64,000 bases of DNA from CAWHOW01 sp963831005 (GCA_963831005.1 CAWHOW010000026.1:248001-312000); one strand, 5' to 3'; positions 9,595 through 19,437 are shown, numbered from the stretch's first letter. Numbers and translations are program-made. The notes: generated by a model not told the origin, from the sequence alone.

Positions 9595-9671
9595 AATATT
9601 ATTTGGGGCAATGTTGAAAATCAATATTCATCAAATTTAAACAACTTTATAAATTTTGATAAACAAAAACA

Positions 9672-11687
9672 TTAATCATTTTCTTTTGCACGGAATGACT
9701 CCCAAATAAAGTAACAGATCAAAAGTGCAAAAGCAAAGAACGCCAGTATCTCAGAAATAGTTTCACCATTGGCAATTTTATCCCAGTTAACAAGGTTAAG
9801 TGAATCTTCGCTTCCGGTGATAAACAGAATTACAGCGCCAATTACACCAAACAAAGCAGCACCTGCAATAAATCCTGAAGCAATCAAAATACCACGATTA
9901 GTGCGTGCATTTGCAAGTTTCTCGTTCTTGGAACTCTTCATGAACCAATGATTCAGCAAACCACCAACAACAAGAGGCGTATTAAGATCAAGCGGTATGA
10001 ACATTCCCAATGCAAAAGCAAGAGGCGATATTCCCAACCAGTTCATCAGAATTGAAATAACAGCTCCAACTCCAAGTAATACCCAGCTAACTCCTCCGCC
10101 CGACATTAAAGGCTCAATAATAGCAGCCATGGCATTTGCCTGTGGCGCTGTCATTGGATTTGGATGTGCAGGAGTTTGAACAAATCCAAACACCTGACTT
10201 AAAATGTAAATTACAAATCCCACTGTAGCTGCAGAAACAAGTGTGCCAAGAAACTTAAATGACTGTTGTTTCTGAGGTGTTGTACCCAGCCAATATCCAA
10301 CCTTAAGGTCAGTGATAAAACCACCTGCCATTGAAAGAGCTGTACAAACAATACCACCAATGATGAGAGAACTTACCATTCCATGCCATCCTTTTAATCC
10401 GACTGAAACAAGAACAACAGAGGACAAAATCAATGTCATCAAAGTCATGCCGGATACAGGGTTAGAGCCAACTATAGCAATTGCGTTGGCAGCCACTGTT
10501 GTGAAAAGGAATGAGATGATGAGAATGGTAACAAGTGCAACAATGGCCTGAACGAATGTAACCTGAACACCAAATATAAGGAATAAGAAAACGGCAACCA
10601 GTGTTAAAAGCAGGAACAACATTACAAACGACATTTTAATATCCTTTTGTGTGCGTTCCACTTTTGCTTCTTCATGGCTTTTTGAACCTATACCGAAGGC
10701 CAGTTTAAATGCACCACCAATAACTCCCGATGATTTGATTATCCCTATAAGTCCTGCCATTGCTATAGCTCCAATACCTATAGGACGTACATATAATTTA
10801 AATATCATTTCAGCAGACATGGCAGCGAAAGGATTAACGCCACCGTTAGCCGCTACTATATTTCCAACTTCATTGATGAGAGGAATAAAAACAAGCCATG
10901 ATAAAAGAGAACCAACGGTAATGATAAGAGAATACCTTAACCCAACAAGGTATCCAAAACTAAATATCAAAGAACTCACATTGAATTTAAAAACCATTTT
11001 TACTTTATCTGCCAGAGCAGTGCCAAGAGGCAATACGCGAGTTGTAAACACTTCGCTCCAGAGTTTTAAATAAGTAAAAACAAAATCAAACAAACCACCA
11101 ATCAATCCGCTAATGATAAGAAGTTTCGCCTGAGAACCGCCTTTTTCGCCGGTCATAAGGATCTCTGTTGTTGCAGTGGCTTCAGGAAAAGGAAGTTGTC
11201 CGTGCATATCTTTCACAAAGTATTTCCTGAAAGGTATAAGGAAAAGGATACCTAAGCACCCGCCAAGCAGTGACGAAAAGAATATCTGCCAGAAATCAAC
11301 TTGTATTTCAGGAAACTTATTTTGGAGTATATATAAACCGGGGATAGTGAAAACCGCTCCGGCAACTATAACTCCCGAGCATGCACCTATTGACTGGATG
11401 ATCACATTCTGTCCCAAAGCATTCTTTTTGCGTACTGCTGTTGATGCACCTACGGCGATAATTGAAATAGGGATGGCAGCTTCAAACACCTGTCCGATCT
11501 TCAATCCTGAATAAGCGGCGGCGGCGGAAAATATCAGCGCCATAAGTAATCCCATTCCAACAGACCACAACGTAACTTCTGGAAACAACTGGTTAGCTGG
11601 CATTACAGGTTTATACTCTTCACCCTGTTTTAATTCGCGGTACGCGTTTTCGGGCAAACTTTTAGTTTCTGGTAATTGATCTGACAT
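9672..11687 (-). CDS. OPT-family oligopeptide transporter
   Basis: The protein has 671 residues and is almost wholly hydrophobic with about 14-16 predicted membrane helices. The N-terminus has a short polar region followed by the family-typical stretch AAAAYSGLKIGQVFEAAIP, and later the conserved GxNxxxG-like segments and ANAIAIVGSNPVSGMT occur. This matches the bacterial OPT/YSL-like oligopeptide or metal-chelate symporters (about 600-700 residues). It probably imports small peptides with protons across the inner membrane; substrate cannot be told from sequence. Peptidase T is the next gene downstream in the same direction, separated by a REP-like element, supporting a peptide role. Confidence 0.9.
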   Translation of the reverse strand: MSDQLPETKSLPENAYRELKQGEEYKPVMPANQLFPEVTLWSVGMGLLMALIFSAAAAYSGLKIGQVFEAAIPISIIAVGASTAVRKKNALGQNVIIQSIGACSGVIVAGAVFTIPGLYILQNKFPEIQVDFWQIFFSSLLGGCLGILFLIPFRKYFVKDMHGQLPFPEATATTEILMTGEKGGSQAKLLIISGLIGGLFDFVFTYLKLWSEVFTTRVLPLGTALADKVKMVFKFNVSSLIFSFGYLVGLRYSLIITVGSLLSWLVFIPLINEVGNIVAANGGVNPFAAMSAEMIFKLYVRPIGIGAIAMAGLIGIIKSSGVIGGAFKLAFGIGSKSHEEAKVERTQKDIKMSFVMLFLLLTLVAVFLFLIFGVQVTFVQAIVALVTILIISFLFTTVAANAIAIVGSNPVSGMTLMTLILSSVVLVSVGLKGWHGMVSSLIIGGIVCTALSMAGGFITDLKVGYWLGTTPQKQQSFKFLGTLVSAATVGFVIYILSQVFGFVQTPAHPNPMTAPQANAMAAIIEPLMSGGGVSWVLLGVGAVISILMNWLGISPLAFALGMFIPLDLNTPLVVGGLLNHWFMKSSKNEKLANARTNRGILIASGFIAGAALFGVIGAVILFITGSEDSLNLVNWDKIANGETISEILAFFAFALLICYFIWESFRAKEND

Positions 11688-11775
11688 AATATTATTTTTG
11701 AGTGCTCTAAACTACTAAATTTATTTTTCCTGTAAATAAAAAGATATTATTTTTCACCAAAACCATATTGTTGAT

Positions 11776-11804
11776 TTTGGTAGTGAAATTATATCGTATA
11801 TTTG
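11776..11804 (+). promoter_or_regulatory. Promoter of the patatin-like gene
   Basis: TTTG at 11776-11779 and TATATTTG at 11797-11804 are separated by 17 bp and fit the Bacteroidetes consensus. The start codon is about 150 bp downstream, so the transcript would have a long leader that contains the palindromic element at 11835-11925. Confidence 0.55.
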
Positions 11805-11834
11805 TTTTTAAAATTATAACATTTACATAAGCAT

Positions 11835-11925
11835 CAGGGCTAAAGCCCTGAATAAAATGATTTTTATTAACCCCAGACTTAAGTCTGGGGTTATACAAAC
11901 ATTATGGGTAAAGGACTTTAGTCCT
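11835..11925. repeat. Composite three-palindrome element, copy 1
   Basis: Three palindromes lie in a row: CAGGGC-TAAA-GCCCTG at 11835-11850, a perfect 24-bp palindrome centred on CTTAAG with arms AACCCCAGACTT at 11869-11892, and AGGAC-TTTA-GTCCT at 11912-11925. A second copy with the same three units in the same order is at 60216-60308. Both copies precede a plus-strand gene. Confidence 0.85.
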
Positions 11926-11958
11926 GAATTAATTAATCAGCTTTATTAAACCCTTATA

Positions 11959-12744
11959 GTGGCTAAAAAAAATAAACGATATAAAATTGGTCTGGTCTTA
12001 AGTGGAGGCGGTGCAAGAGGTTTTGCACATATAGGGGCATTGAAAGCCTTAAATGAAGCTGGTATTTATCCTGATGTTATTTCAGGTGTTAGTGCAGGCG
12101 CTATGACAGGAGCATTATATGCGGATGGACATTCTCCAGATGAAATCTTGTGTCTCTTTTCACAAAAGAAGATTTTCAAATATGTTGAGATCATTTTACC
12201 CAAAAGGGGATTGCTGAAAATGACCGGACTTGCAGAGATACTCTCTCAGAATTTAAGGGCTAAAACATTCGAAAAACTTATTATTCCTTTAACGGTGGTT
12301 GCAACAGATATGAATAACGGTATACCTGTTTATTTTGATAAAGGAGATTTGCAAAAGCCTGTTTTGGCATCATCTACTGTGCCTATATTATTTACTCCGG
12401 TAAAAATCGGGAATAATATTTTTGTTGATGGTGGTGTGCTTAACAACTTTCCTATTGAGCCTATTGTAAATAAATGTGAATATTTAATTGGTGTCCATGT
12501 TAATCCCTTTGGTTACATTGAGGAATTCAACAGTATTATGAGCCTGGCCGAACGTTCTTTTCATCTTAGCTTTTCAACTCACCTAACCAAAAAAGTAAAA
12601 TGTGATTTGTTTATTGAACCGGTGGGACTTGATAAATACAGGCTGCTTGACATTGCCAAGATCAGCGAAATATATGAATTAGGTTACAGGGAAACGAAAA
12701 GAATACTTTCGGAGAATAATGAATTAGTATCTTCCTTCCTTTGA
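11959..12744 (+). CDS. Patatin-like phospholipase (RssA-type)
   Basis: The 261-residue protein is a serine lipid acyl hydrolase of the patatin family. The oxyanion loop GGGARG spans 16-21, the nucleophile Ser45 lies in GVSAG, and the catalytic-dyad Asp157 is in VDGGV. There is no signal peptide or membrane segment, so it is likely cytoplasmic or peripheral on the inner membrane, acting on phospholipids or lysophospholipids. The start is GTG at 11959; the glycine-rich loop so near the N-terminus is normal for short bacterial members. The gene appears monocistronic. Its leader carries a palindromic repeat element. Confidence 0.92.
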   Translation: MAKKNKRYKIGLVLSGGGARGFAHIGALKALNEAGIYPDVISGVSAGAMTGALYADGHSPDEILCLFSQKKIFKYVEIILPKRGLLKMTGLAEILSQNLRAKTFEKLIIPLTVVATDMNNGIPVYFDKGDLQKPVLASSTVPILFTPVKIGNNIFVDGGVLNNFPIEPIVNKCEYLIGVHVNPFGYIEEFNSIMSLAERSFHLSFSTHLTKKVKCDLFIEPVGLDKYRLLDIAKISEIYELGYRETKRILSENNELVSSFL

Positions 12745-12780
12745 TGACATAAGTAATCAAAAGCGAAACCTGCTGAAGAA

Positions 12781-13116
12781 TTAATGAGGACCACCATGGC
12801 CGCCATGATATCCATAACCACCGTGATCGCCATAAAAGTCATGACCACCATGATACCTGTGATATCCCCAGCAACCGAAGCCAAAGCAACAGGGGAACAA
12901 ACATCCGGGACCGAAAAAGACATGTCCGTGGCCACCATGATGATAATCTAAGGGACTGGCAGCAGAAACTGTTGCTGCATTGGAAGACATAATAGTCATA
13001 CATGATAATACAAACGCAACAAGCACAATTTTTATGACCTTACTTGTTCCGGGTTTTTTTGATGTTTCTTCAACTTTGCTTCCTGCATTGTGAAGATTGT
13101 TTATAGTTGTTTTCAT
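12781..13116 (-). CDS. Small secreted His/Gly-rich protein
   Basis: The 111-residue protein has a long polar N-region, a hydrophobic segment at about 27-48 (signal peptide or anchor), and a C-terminal half made of histidine, glycine, tyrosine and cysteine. The mature part contains about 15 histidines in HGG/YHGG-like pairs and four closely spaced cysteines (CLFPCCFGFGC). Such composition suggests binding of zinc, copper or nickel, or a low-complexity envelope protein. No family was recognised. It is convergent with the patatin gene, 36 bp away, and has no operon partner. Confidence 0.6.
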   Translation of the reverse strand: MKTTINNLHNAGSKVEETSKKPGTSKVIKIVLVAFVLSCMTIMSSNAATVSAASPLDYHHGGHGHVFFGPGCLFPCCFGFGCWGYHRYHGGHDFYGDHGGYGYHGGHGGPH

Positions 13117-13296
13117 TTTTGTAAATTTTAAATAGGTTATTTTACCCTAATCAAAAATGAGGCCAAATTTTTATTGAATAGTTAAAATACTTATCAAAAG
13201 AGCGTTAAGATTGTTCCCCTAATTGACCTATTAATCATTTTTTCATTTGTATCAAACATGAATTGCCTTATGAAAATCAAATTTTCAATATATCGC

Positions 13297-13327
13297 TTGA
13301 CATAGCCTAGTCAATTATATATCTTTG
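13297..13327 (+). promoter_or_regulatory. Promoter of the YCF48-repeat gene
   Basis: TTG at 13297-13299 and TATCTTTG at 13320-13327, separated by 20 bp, fit the Bacteroidetes consensus. The TTGAC at 13297 forms a short inverted repeat with GTCAA at 13310-13314. The ATG is 65 bp downstream. Confidence 0.6.
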
Positions 13328-13391
13328 CCAGCTAAAATTTAATAAAGCAAGAGTTCTAAAGGCTGTTTGTGTAATAGAATTAAGATAAGAT

Positions 13392-15191
13392 ATGAAGAAG
13401 ATAGTTATATTGGTTATAGTGTTTGCCAACATACTCAGCTTTGCAAATGCTCAATGGTTTTGGCAAAATCCTTTACCACAGGGTAGTTCTCTACATTCGG
13501 TGAAATTTATCGATACTAATACAGGCTTAGCTGTTGGTGATTTCGGAACAATTTTAAAGACAACAGATGGTGGCATCAAGTGGACTCTGAAAGCAAGTGG
13601 AACCACACATAATCTTCGTTCAATTTATTTTACCAATGCCAATAATGGTTTTATAGTTGGTGAAGCTGGCATTATATTAAAGACTATTGACACAGGAACA
13701 AACTGGGCGTTACAGGAAAGCGGCACAAAAAATCAGTTAAACTCTGTTTTCTTCAGTGATGCCAATAATGGATATGCTGTCGGCAATAAAGGCACCATAT
13801 TAAAGACCATTGACGGGGGAAACACATGGAGCATAACAGAGAGTGGTACAAAGAATCAGTTATATTCTGTTTCTTTTTCAAGCACCACCAGAGGTGTTAT
13901 CGCTGGTGAAAAGGGCACTTTACTAAAAACCAGCGATGGAGGAAGCACCTGGGTTAGCCTATCAGATAATGGTACTGCAAATTCTGAATCTGTGGTTTTC
14001 TTTAACGAAAAAACAGGATATATAGCTACAGGTTCAGGAAACGTATTAAAAACAAGTGATGGCGGTGATACATGGATAGCTCAAAATACTGATTGCAGTA
14101 ATGGATTATTTTCTCTTTATTTTACTGATGAGAATAATGGATATGCTGTAGGGGAATCTGGAACTATTTTAAAATCAACAAACGGGGGAATAAGCTGGGT
14201 GTCTAAACCCAGGTGTACACCGAAAAGTCTTAATTCAGTTTGTTTTATTAATATCAATATTGGTTATGCCGTAGGAGATGGGGGCACCATTATCAGGACT
14301 GTTGACGCAGGTAAAAGCTGGTGGCCTGTTACTACCGGATGTAACAGGAGTTTAAATGCTGTATTCTTTTCCAGTATAAATACTGGTTATTGTGTAGGAG
14401 ATTTTGGGAGTATCTTGAAAACAATAAATGGCGGGGAAAGCTGGATATTGCAGATTAGCGGAACTTCCGAAAATTTAAGATCCGTTTACTTTGCAGACAC
14501 AAACACAGGCTATGCAGTTGGCGATAATGAAACTATATTAAAAACAACAAACGGCGGAATCACTTGGACTGTGTTGACAAAAGGGGTTGAAGTTAAGCTA
14601 TTCTCGGTATATTTTACTGATGTTAATAATGGGATTGTAGTGGGTGAAGCCGGAATTGTTTTAAAAACATCTGATGGTGGAAATAAATGGATCATGCAAA
14701 AGAAAACATCTTCCAATATTTTATATTCTGTCTTCTTTGTAAATCCGGCCGTAGGATATATCGTTGGAACAAACGGATGTATTCTCAAAACAGCTGACAA
14801 TGGCAATAACTGGATTAACCAATCATGCGAAATAACTAAAAACTTAAAATCGGTTTATTTTACGAATGTGAATTCAGGCTACGCTGTTGGAAACGACGGA
14901 ACCATTTTGAAGACAACAAATGGCGGAAATTCGTGGACAATGCAGATAAGTAATGCCACGGTTGATTTGTATTCTGTTTATTTTTTGAATGAAAGCATCG
15001 GTTATGCTGTAGGCGACGAGGGCAAAATATTAAAAACAAAAAACGGAGGGAATAACTGGGAAGTACAGCCTGGTGTTACGGGTGGAGACTTTAATTCGGT
15101 TTTTTTTAATGATTTGAATACAGGGTACACAGTAGGTAGCGAAGGCTGTATTTTAAAAACAACCAATGGGGGTGAAAGAATAAAAAATTAA
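13392..15191 (+). CDS. Secreted protein of fourteen YCF48/BNR-type repeats
   Basis: A signal peptide (about 1-20) is followed by fourteen repeats of about 42 residues, each with the hallmark GYAVGxxGTILKTTNGG and a Trp a few residues later (SWxxQ). Repeats of this kind build beta-propellers as in the YCF48/HCF136 photosystem II assembly factor; in Bacteroidetes they are common on exported proteins of unknown role. Fourteen units would suit two seven-bladed propellers. The protein stops right after the last repeat (GGERIKN) and has no T9SS sorting domain, unlike the related protein at 60438. I looked past the stop in other frames and found no lost sorting domain. Confidence 0.85.
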   Translation: MKKIVILVIVFANILSFANAQWFWQNPLPQGSSLHSVKFIDTNTGLAVGDFGTILKTTDGGIKWTLKASGTTHNLRSIYFTNANNGFIVGEAGIILKTIDTGTNWALQESGTKNQLNSVFFSDANNGYAVGNKGTILKTIDGGNTWSITESGTKNQLYSVSFSSTTRGVIAGEKGTLLKTSDGGSTWVSLSDNGTANSESVVFFNEKTGYIATGSGNVLKTSDGGDTWIAQNTDCSNGLFSLYFTDENNGYAVGESGTILKSTNGGISWVSKPRCTPKSLNSVCFININIGYAVGDGGTIIRTVDAGKSWWPVTTGCNRSLNAVFFSSINTGYCVGDFGSILKTINGGESWILQISGTSENLRSVYFADTNTGYAVGDNETILKTTNGGITWTVLTKGVEVKLFSVYFTDVNNGIVVGEAGIVLKTSDGGNKWIMQKKTSSNILYSVFFVNPAVGYIVGTNGCILKTADNGNNWINQSCEITKNLKSVYFTNVNSGYAVGNDGTILKTTNGGNSWTMQISNATVDLYSVYFLNESIGYAVGDEGKILKTKNGGNNWEVQPGVTGGDFNSVFFNDLNTGYTVGSEGCILKTTNGGERIKN

Positions 15192-15231
15192 CGGAATTTT
15201 TTAGAAATGAAACCCTAATTAATCCTATAAT

Positions 15232-16281
15232 TTACTTTTGCTTAATCAGGAAAATATAAGCCGGCAAATGATCAGAGTAACCTCCTAAATAAGCGCCACC
15301 GGCATATGTTCTAAGCGGAGATCCTTTATATGGTCCATCCTGCTGGAACAAATATGTTTTCTTGTTAAAGACGTTGGCTTTGTAAAATTTATAAGTTGAT
15401 TTATCTTCACCAATTAGGTTCCCAGTAAGCATTATCTGGTCAAACAAATCCCAGTTACCAGCATAATCAAGTGATCCGATACCTTCTTTCTTAAACATAT
15501 GATACATGGGATTAAACAAATCTTTTTTGCCAACTTCATTTATTTTGGCTTTGGCTTTTAAGTGTTTCACTATACTCTCGTTATTAGGATCATCATTCAG
15601 ATCGCCCATAACAATTATTTTTGCTGTAGAATCTATTTTTTGAATCGAATCAACAATAGATCTTGTTAAATCAGCTGCTGCATTCCTCACCGGAGCGCTT
15701 TTTTCTGCACCACCATAACGCGACGGCCAATGGTTAACAATAAAATACATAGGATCCCCGTCGAATTTGCCATAAACTACCAGTTGATCTCGTGTTTTAA
15801 AATCAGGTTTATCTTTAATGGAAAGAGGAACCGCCTTTGAATTTATAAGCATAAAATGATCCTTCTGATATAATAAAGCAACACAAATTCCTCTTTTATC
15901 AGGCGATTTATAATACACTATTCCGTAATGGGATGGTCTTAATGCAGGTGCATTTACCAAGTCTTCCAACACGCCCCTTGTTTCAATTTCAGAAAGACCC
16001 ATAATAACAGGCCCCCCCTTAACCAGTTCATCGCCTATCTGCGAAATAACGGTTGAAATATGGTCAACTTTCTTCCAATAGCGCTCAGATGTCCATCTGC
16101 AAATACCATCGGGAGTATAATCATCGTCATTTGTTAAAGGGTCATTAATGGTGTCGTAAAAATTCTCGCAGTTGTAAAAAGCAACACACCCAACCTTGAA
16201 TGTTTTATCCTGCGCTGAAACATGTATCCAGCAAATAAAAGCAATAAGCGCTATTGATGACTGTAATAATATCTTTCTCAT
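15232..16281 (-). CDS. Secreted endonuclease/exonuclease/phosphatase-family protein
   Basis: An upstream ATG would add 43 poorly suited residues; the start at 16281 gives a clean signal peptide ending at VSAQ, so a mature exported protein of about 325 residues is expected. EEP-fold motifs are present in order: NCENFYD (Asn and metal-binding Glu region), GLSEIE (metal Glu), a substrate-side NHWPSR histidine, MGDLNDDP (catalytic Asp/Asn) and a terminal SDHLP (Asp-His pair). Such enzymes cut phosphodiester or phosphomonoester bonds in DNA, RNA, inositol phosphates or lipids with a divalent metal. It is divergent from a TonB receptor and two DUF5689-like lipoproteins, which suggests a shared uptake job. 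Substrate is unproven. Confidence 0.87.
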   Translation of the reverse strand: MRKILLQSSIALIAFICWIHVSAQDKTFKVGCVAFYNCENFYDTINDPLTNDDDYTPDGICRWTSERYWKKVDHISTVISQIGDELVKGGPVIMGLSEIETRGVLEDLVNAPALRPSHYGIVYYKSPDKRGICVALLYQKDHFMLINSKAVPLSIKDKPDFKTRDQLVVYGKFDGDPMYFIVNHWPSRYGGAEKSAPVRNAAADLTRSIVDSIQKIDSTAKIIVMGDLNDDPNNESIVKHLKAKAKINEVGKKDLFNPMYHMFKKEGIGSLDYAGNWDLFDQIMLTGNLIGEDKSTYKFYKANVFNKKTYLFQQDGPYKGSPLRTYAGGAYLGGYSDHLPAYIFLIKQK

Positions 16282-16298
16282 AGTACAAATTATGTTTG

Positions 16299-16306
16299 CA
16301 AATATA
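16299..16306 (-). promoter_or_regulatory. -7 element of the EEP gene promoter
   Basis: On the minus strand this reads TATATTTG, fitting TAnnTTTG, and lies 18 bp before the start codon at 16281. No clear TTG was seen at the expected distance upstream. Confidence 0.4.
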
Positions 16307-16527
16307 ATATTATTTGATTTGTAAATAGAACTGACACTATCAATGAAAAATAGAACATTGATAATAGATTTATATATGCCCGTCATTGAGTAAGGGAATA
16401 TTATTACCAATCAAAACGCTACTCAGCTTCTCATTCTTCTTTGAAAAACAGTTAAATTAACTCAAACAGATATTGTAATCACCGAATAATATATTCCATC
16501 GGCTATTCTTTTTTTCAACGCCAGCTT

Positions 16528-16555
16528 TATTTCAATATTAAAATCTATTGAAATA
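16528..16555. promoter_or_regulatory. 10-bp inverted repeat between divergent EEP and TonB genes
   Basis: TATTTCAATA at 16528-16537 pairs perfectly with TATTGAAATA at 16546-16555 across an 8-base spacer. It lies in the 393-bp divergent region and could be a common operator for both directions. It is AT-rich, so chance occurrence is possible. Confidence 0.35.
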
Positions 16556-16603
16556 GTGTTTTATAGGTTATCAGCGAAACTTAACAAAGAATTTAAATGC
16601 ATA

Positions 16604-16636
16604 TTGTTTATTTTTTAACAATATATTATATCTTTG
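16604..16636 (+). promoter_or_regulatory. Promoter of the TonB receptor operon
   Basis: TTG at 16604-16606 and TATCTTTG at 16629-16636, spaced 22 bp, fit the Bacteroidetes pattern. The start codon is 39 bp downstream. Confidence 0.55.
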
Positions 16637-16674
16637 CCTACTTTTCACCAAAAAATTAACTAAATATTTACATA

Positions 16675-19395
16675 ATGAAGCGATTGTTTATTTTATTCAT
16701 TTTACTAACAACAGCCGTTATTGTGCGGGCACAAAATTCAAAAGTAACCGGGACTGTTTTGGGCACCGAAAGCGGAAAACCAATTTCAGGAGCTACCATT
16801 CAAATTGGCGATTTACAGAGCAAAACCGATACCAATGGTAATTTTGAATTAAACGGGATACCTCTGGGTAAAGCAAACATTACTATTTCAATTGATGGTT
16901 ACGAATCACAGACTTCAAATATAGATGTTTCAGGCAGCGAAACAAAGTTGGGCGCATTCAGAATGAAAGCGGTCGATTTTTATAATTCTTCTGTGAATGG
17001 TATTTCAGAAATTAATCTTTTATCACTTGATTTTGATGATAATGCCAAGGATCAGAATATAGCCGGTTTATTACATTCTTCCAACGATGTATTTGTGTCA
17101 ACAGCAAGCAATGCTTTAAGCGCTGGATACTTCCGTATTCGAGGCTATGAAACCGAAAATGCACTTGTTTATATGGATGGTATTCGCACCAATGATGCTC
17201 AAACAGGTCGTCCTTCATGGTCTGACTGGGGCGGCTTAAGCGATGTAACAAATAAAACGGAAGTAGCTAACGGACTGTCTCTTTCAGGTTTTTCATTCGG
17301 GGCAGTTGGCGGAACTACAGATATCCTTACAAGAGCATCCCTTTTCGGAAAACAGGATAAATTGTCGTATTCTTATTCAGACGTTTCATATACACATCGG
17401 TTATCCTACACTTACGCAACGGGAATGATGAAAAATAATTGGGCTTTTGCTTTCAGTGGATCTCGCCGCGAATCGCAGGAAGGTTATGCTGCCGGAACAT
17501 TCTTTGACGGTTGGTCGTATTTTGGCGCAGCCGAAAAGAAACTTAATGAAAAGAATAGTTTAGCGCTTACAATTGTAGGCTCTCCTGCTAAACGAGGAAT
17601 GCAGGCTGCTGCAACCGAAGAATGTTATGATCTGGCCGGGACACATTATTATAATCCTGATTGGGGGTATCAGGATGGAGCAAAGAGAAATGCAAGAGTT
17701 AAAAATATTCACGAACCATTGGCTTTATTGAATCATTACCTGGAAATAAATAAAAAAACAAAACTTACTAATGCCCTTGGATTTTCTTTTGGAAGAAACA
17801 GCAATACTGCATTGAACTGGTATAATGCGCCTGTTCCTAACCCCGATTATTATAAGTATTTACCAAGCTGGCAAACAAATCAGGACCTCACCACTGCTCC
17901 TGATCAGAATATTGTTAATACCATTACTAATGCATGGAAAAGCGACACTGCAGGACAGATTAATTGGAACAATTTGTACAAAGCAAATGCACTTGATAAC
18001 GCAGTAGGAGCTCAGGCAAGCTATATGGTTGAAGAAAGAAGGATTGACCATAAACAATTAAGTTTAAGCTCGAATCTTAATTATCAATATAATGACCATA
18101 TTGACATTACAGCAGGAATTGAACTCAGTAGTTATTATGCCCATTGTTACCAGGTGGTAAACGATCTTTTAGGCGGAAATTATTGGGTTGATATTGATCA
18201 ATATGCGCAACAGGATTTCCCGGGTAACCCAACAATTATCCAAAACGATTTGAGAAACCCAAATAAGGTTATACACCAAGGTGATGTTTTCGGATATGAT
18301 TATGATATTTATAAAAATACAGGCTTATTATGGGGTCAGGCTGATTTTACCTATAACAACCTGGAGTATTTTGTAGCTGCCAATGCCAATTATGACGAGT
18401 TCTGGAGAAATGGAAATATGCAGAATGGCCGCGCTCCAGATAGTTCATTAGGCAAATCACCAATGGAATCCTTTTTGAATTATGGTGTTAAAGCAGGGGC
18501 AACATATAAGATCACAGGGCATAATTACATTGTTGGTAATATTGGCTATTTGACCAACCCTCCATCAATAAGTACATCTTTTATTGATCCGGAAATCAAG
18601 AATATTATCACCCCCAATTTAAGGAATAGTACTACACTATCAGGTGACATTAGTTATGTTTATAAAGCATCTAAGTTTAACGCCCGCCTTACTGCATATG
18701 AAACTATTTCCCAGCACCTTACTGATGAGATGAGTTATTTTGATGATGATGTAGATTCCTATGTAAATTTAACCGAAACAGGAATCAATAAAACTTACCA
18801 GGGCTTTGAATTAGGTGCAGAATATAAAATAAACAGCAATTTCAGTGCTGTTGCTGTAGGCAATCTTGGCAATTACCGTTATACATCTGAACCAATCGCG
18901 CATAAATCCGTTGAGAACGGTTCAAGTCCAGATACAACTACAACAATTTACCAGAAAAATTTCTATGTTAGTGGCACGCCTCAGGATGCAGGTTCGATTG
19001 GGATTAAATATTCCAACCAGCACAAATGGCATGTTAATGCAAATTTTAATTATTTTGATAAAATGTATCTTGATTTTGATCCCGAAAGAAGGACCACCGG
19101 TGCTGTTTCCGGTTTAATGCCTACCGATTCTTTATTCAAGGCTATCACACAGCAACAAAAATTAAAAGGCGGATATACCATTGATTTGTCTGTTGGAAAA
19201 TCCTTTAGGGTAAAATCATACTTTATCAGTATTAACTTTAGCGTAAAAAATATTCTGAACAATCAGGATTTGATAGTTAATGGTTATGAACAAATGCGTT
19301 ACGATTTTGAAGGACACAATCTTAATAAATTTCCCCCAAAATATTTTTATGGGCTGGGAAGAACATTCTTCTTAACTGCCTCAATAAGGATTTAA
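16675..19395 (+). CDS. TonB-dependent outer-membrane receptor with carboxypeptidase-like N-domain
   Basis: The 906-residue protein has a signal peptide (1-20), a carboxypeptidase-regulatory-like beta domain at about 22-100 (GTVLGTESGKPISGATI), a plug domain at about 125-225 (motifs YMDGIRTND and FGAVGGTTDI), and a beta barrel to the end with alternating aromatic strands and a terminal aromatic-rich strand. It should import a ligand across the outer membrane with TonB energy. It heads an operon with two DUF5689-like lipoproteins (gaps 42 and 51 bp) that ends at a terminator, and is divergent from a secreted EEP hydrolase. It is shorter than typical SusC proteins and has no SusD partner, so polysaccharide uptake of the classic Sus kind is less likely. 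Confidence 0.9.
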   Translation: MKRLFILFILLTTAVIVRAQNSKVTGTVLGTESGKPISGATIQIGDLQSKTDTNGNFELNGIPLGKANITISIDGYESQTSNIDVSGSETKLGAFRMKAVDFYNSSVNGISEINLLSLDFDDNAKDQNIAGLLHSSNDVFVSTASNALSAGYFRIRGYETENALVYMDGIRTNDAQTGRPSWSDWGGLSDVTNKTEVANGLSLSGFSFGAVGGTTDILTRASLFGKQDKLSYSYSDVSYTHRLSYTYATGMMKNNWAFAFSGSRRESQEGYAAGTFFDGWSYFGAAEKKLNEKNSLALTIVGSPAKRGMQAAATEECYDLAGTHYYNPDWGYQDGAKRNARVKNIHEPLALLNHYLEINKKTKLTNALGFSFGRNSNTALNWYNAPVPNPDYYKYLPSWQTNQDLTTAPDQNIVNTITNAWKSDTAGQINWNNLYKANALDNAVGAQASYMVEERRIDHKQLSLSSNLNYQYNDHIDITAGIELSSYYAHCYQVVNDLLGGNYWVDIDQYAQQDFPGNPTIIQNDLRNPNKVIHQGDVFGYDYDIYKNTGLLWGQADFTYNNLEYFVAANANYDEFWRNGNMQNGRAPDSSLGKSPMESFLNYGVKAGATYKITGHNYIVGNIGYLTNPPSISTSFIDPEIKNIITPNLRNSTTLSGDISYVYKASKFNARLTAYETISQHLTDEMSYFDDDVDSYVNLTETGINKTYQGFELGAEYKINSNFSAVAVGNLGNYRYTSEPIAHKSVENGSSPDTTTTIYQKNFYVSGTPQDAGSIGIKYSNQHKWHVNANFNYFDKMYLDFDPERRTTGAVSGLMPTDSLFKAITQQQKLKGGYTIDLSVGKSFRVKSYFISINFSVKNILNNQDLIVNGYEQMRYDFEGHNLNKFPPKYFYGLGRTFFLTASIRI

Positions 19396-19437
19396 TGGAT
19401 AAACATAGGATGATTTTTAAAATATAAATTTTAAAAT

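Noticed and set aside
13392..15191. Photosystem II assembly factor role
   Set aside because: YCF48-type repeats are shared, but the organism is a Bacteroidetes with no photosynthesis genes in view. Only the fold is inferred.
16282..16410. Longer start of the EEP gene at 16410
   Set aside because: It would put 43 residues before a clean signal peptide and cover the likely -7 element at 16299-16306.
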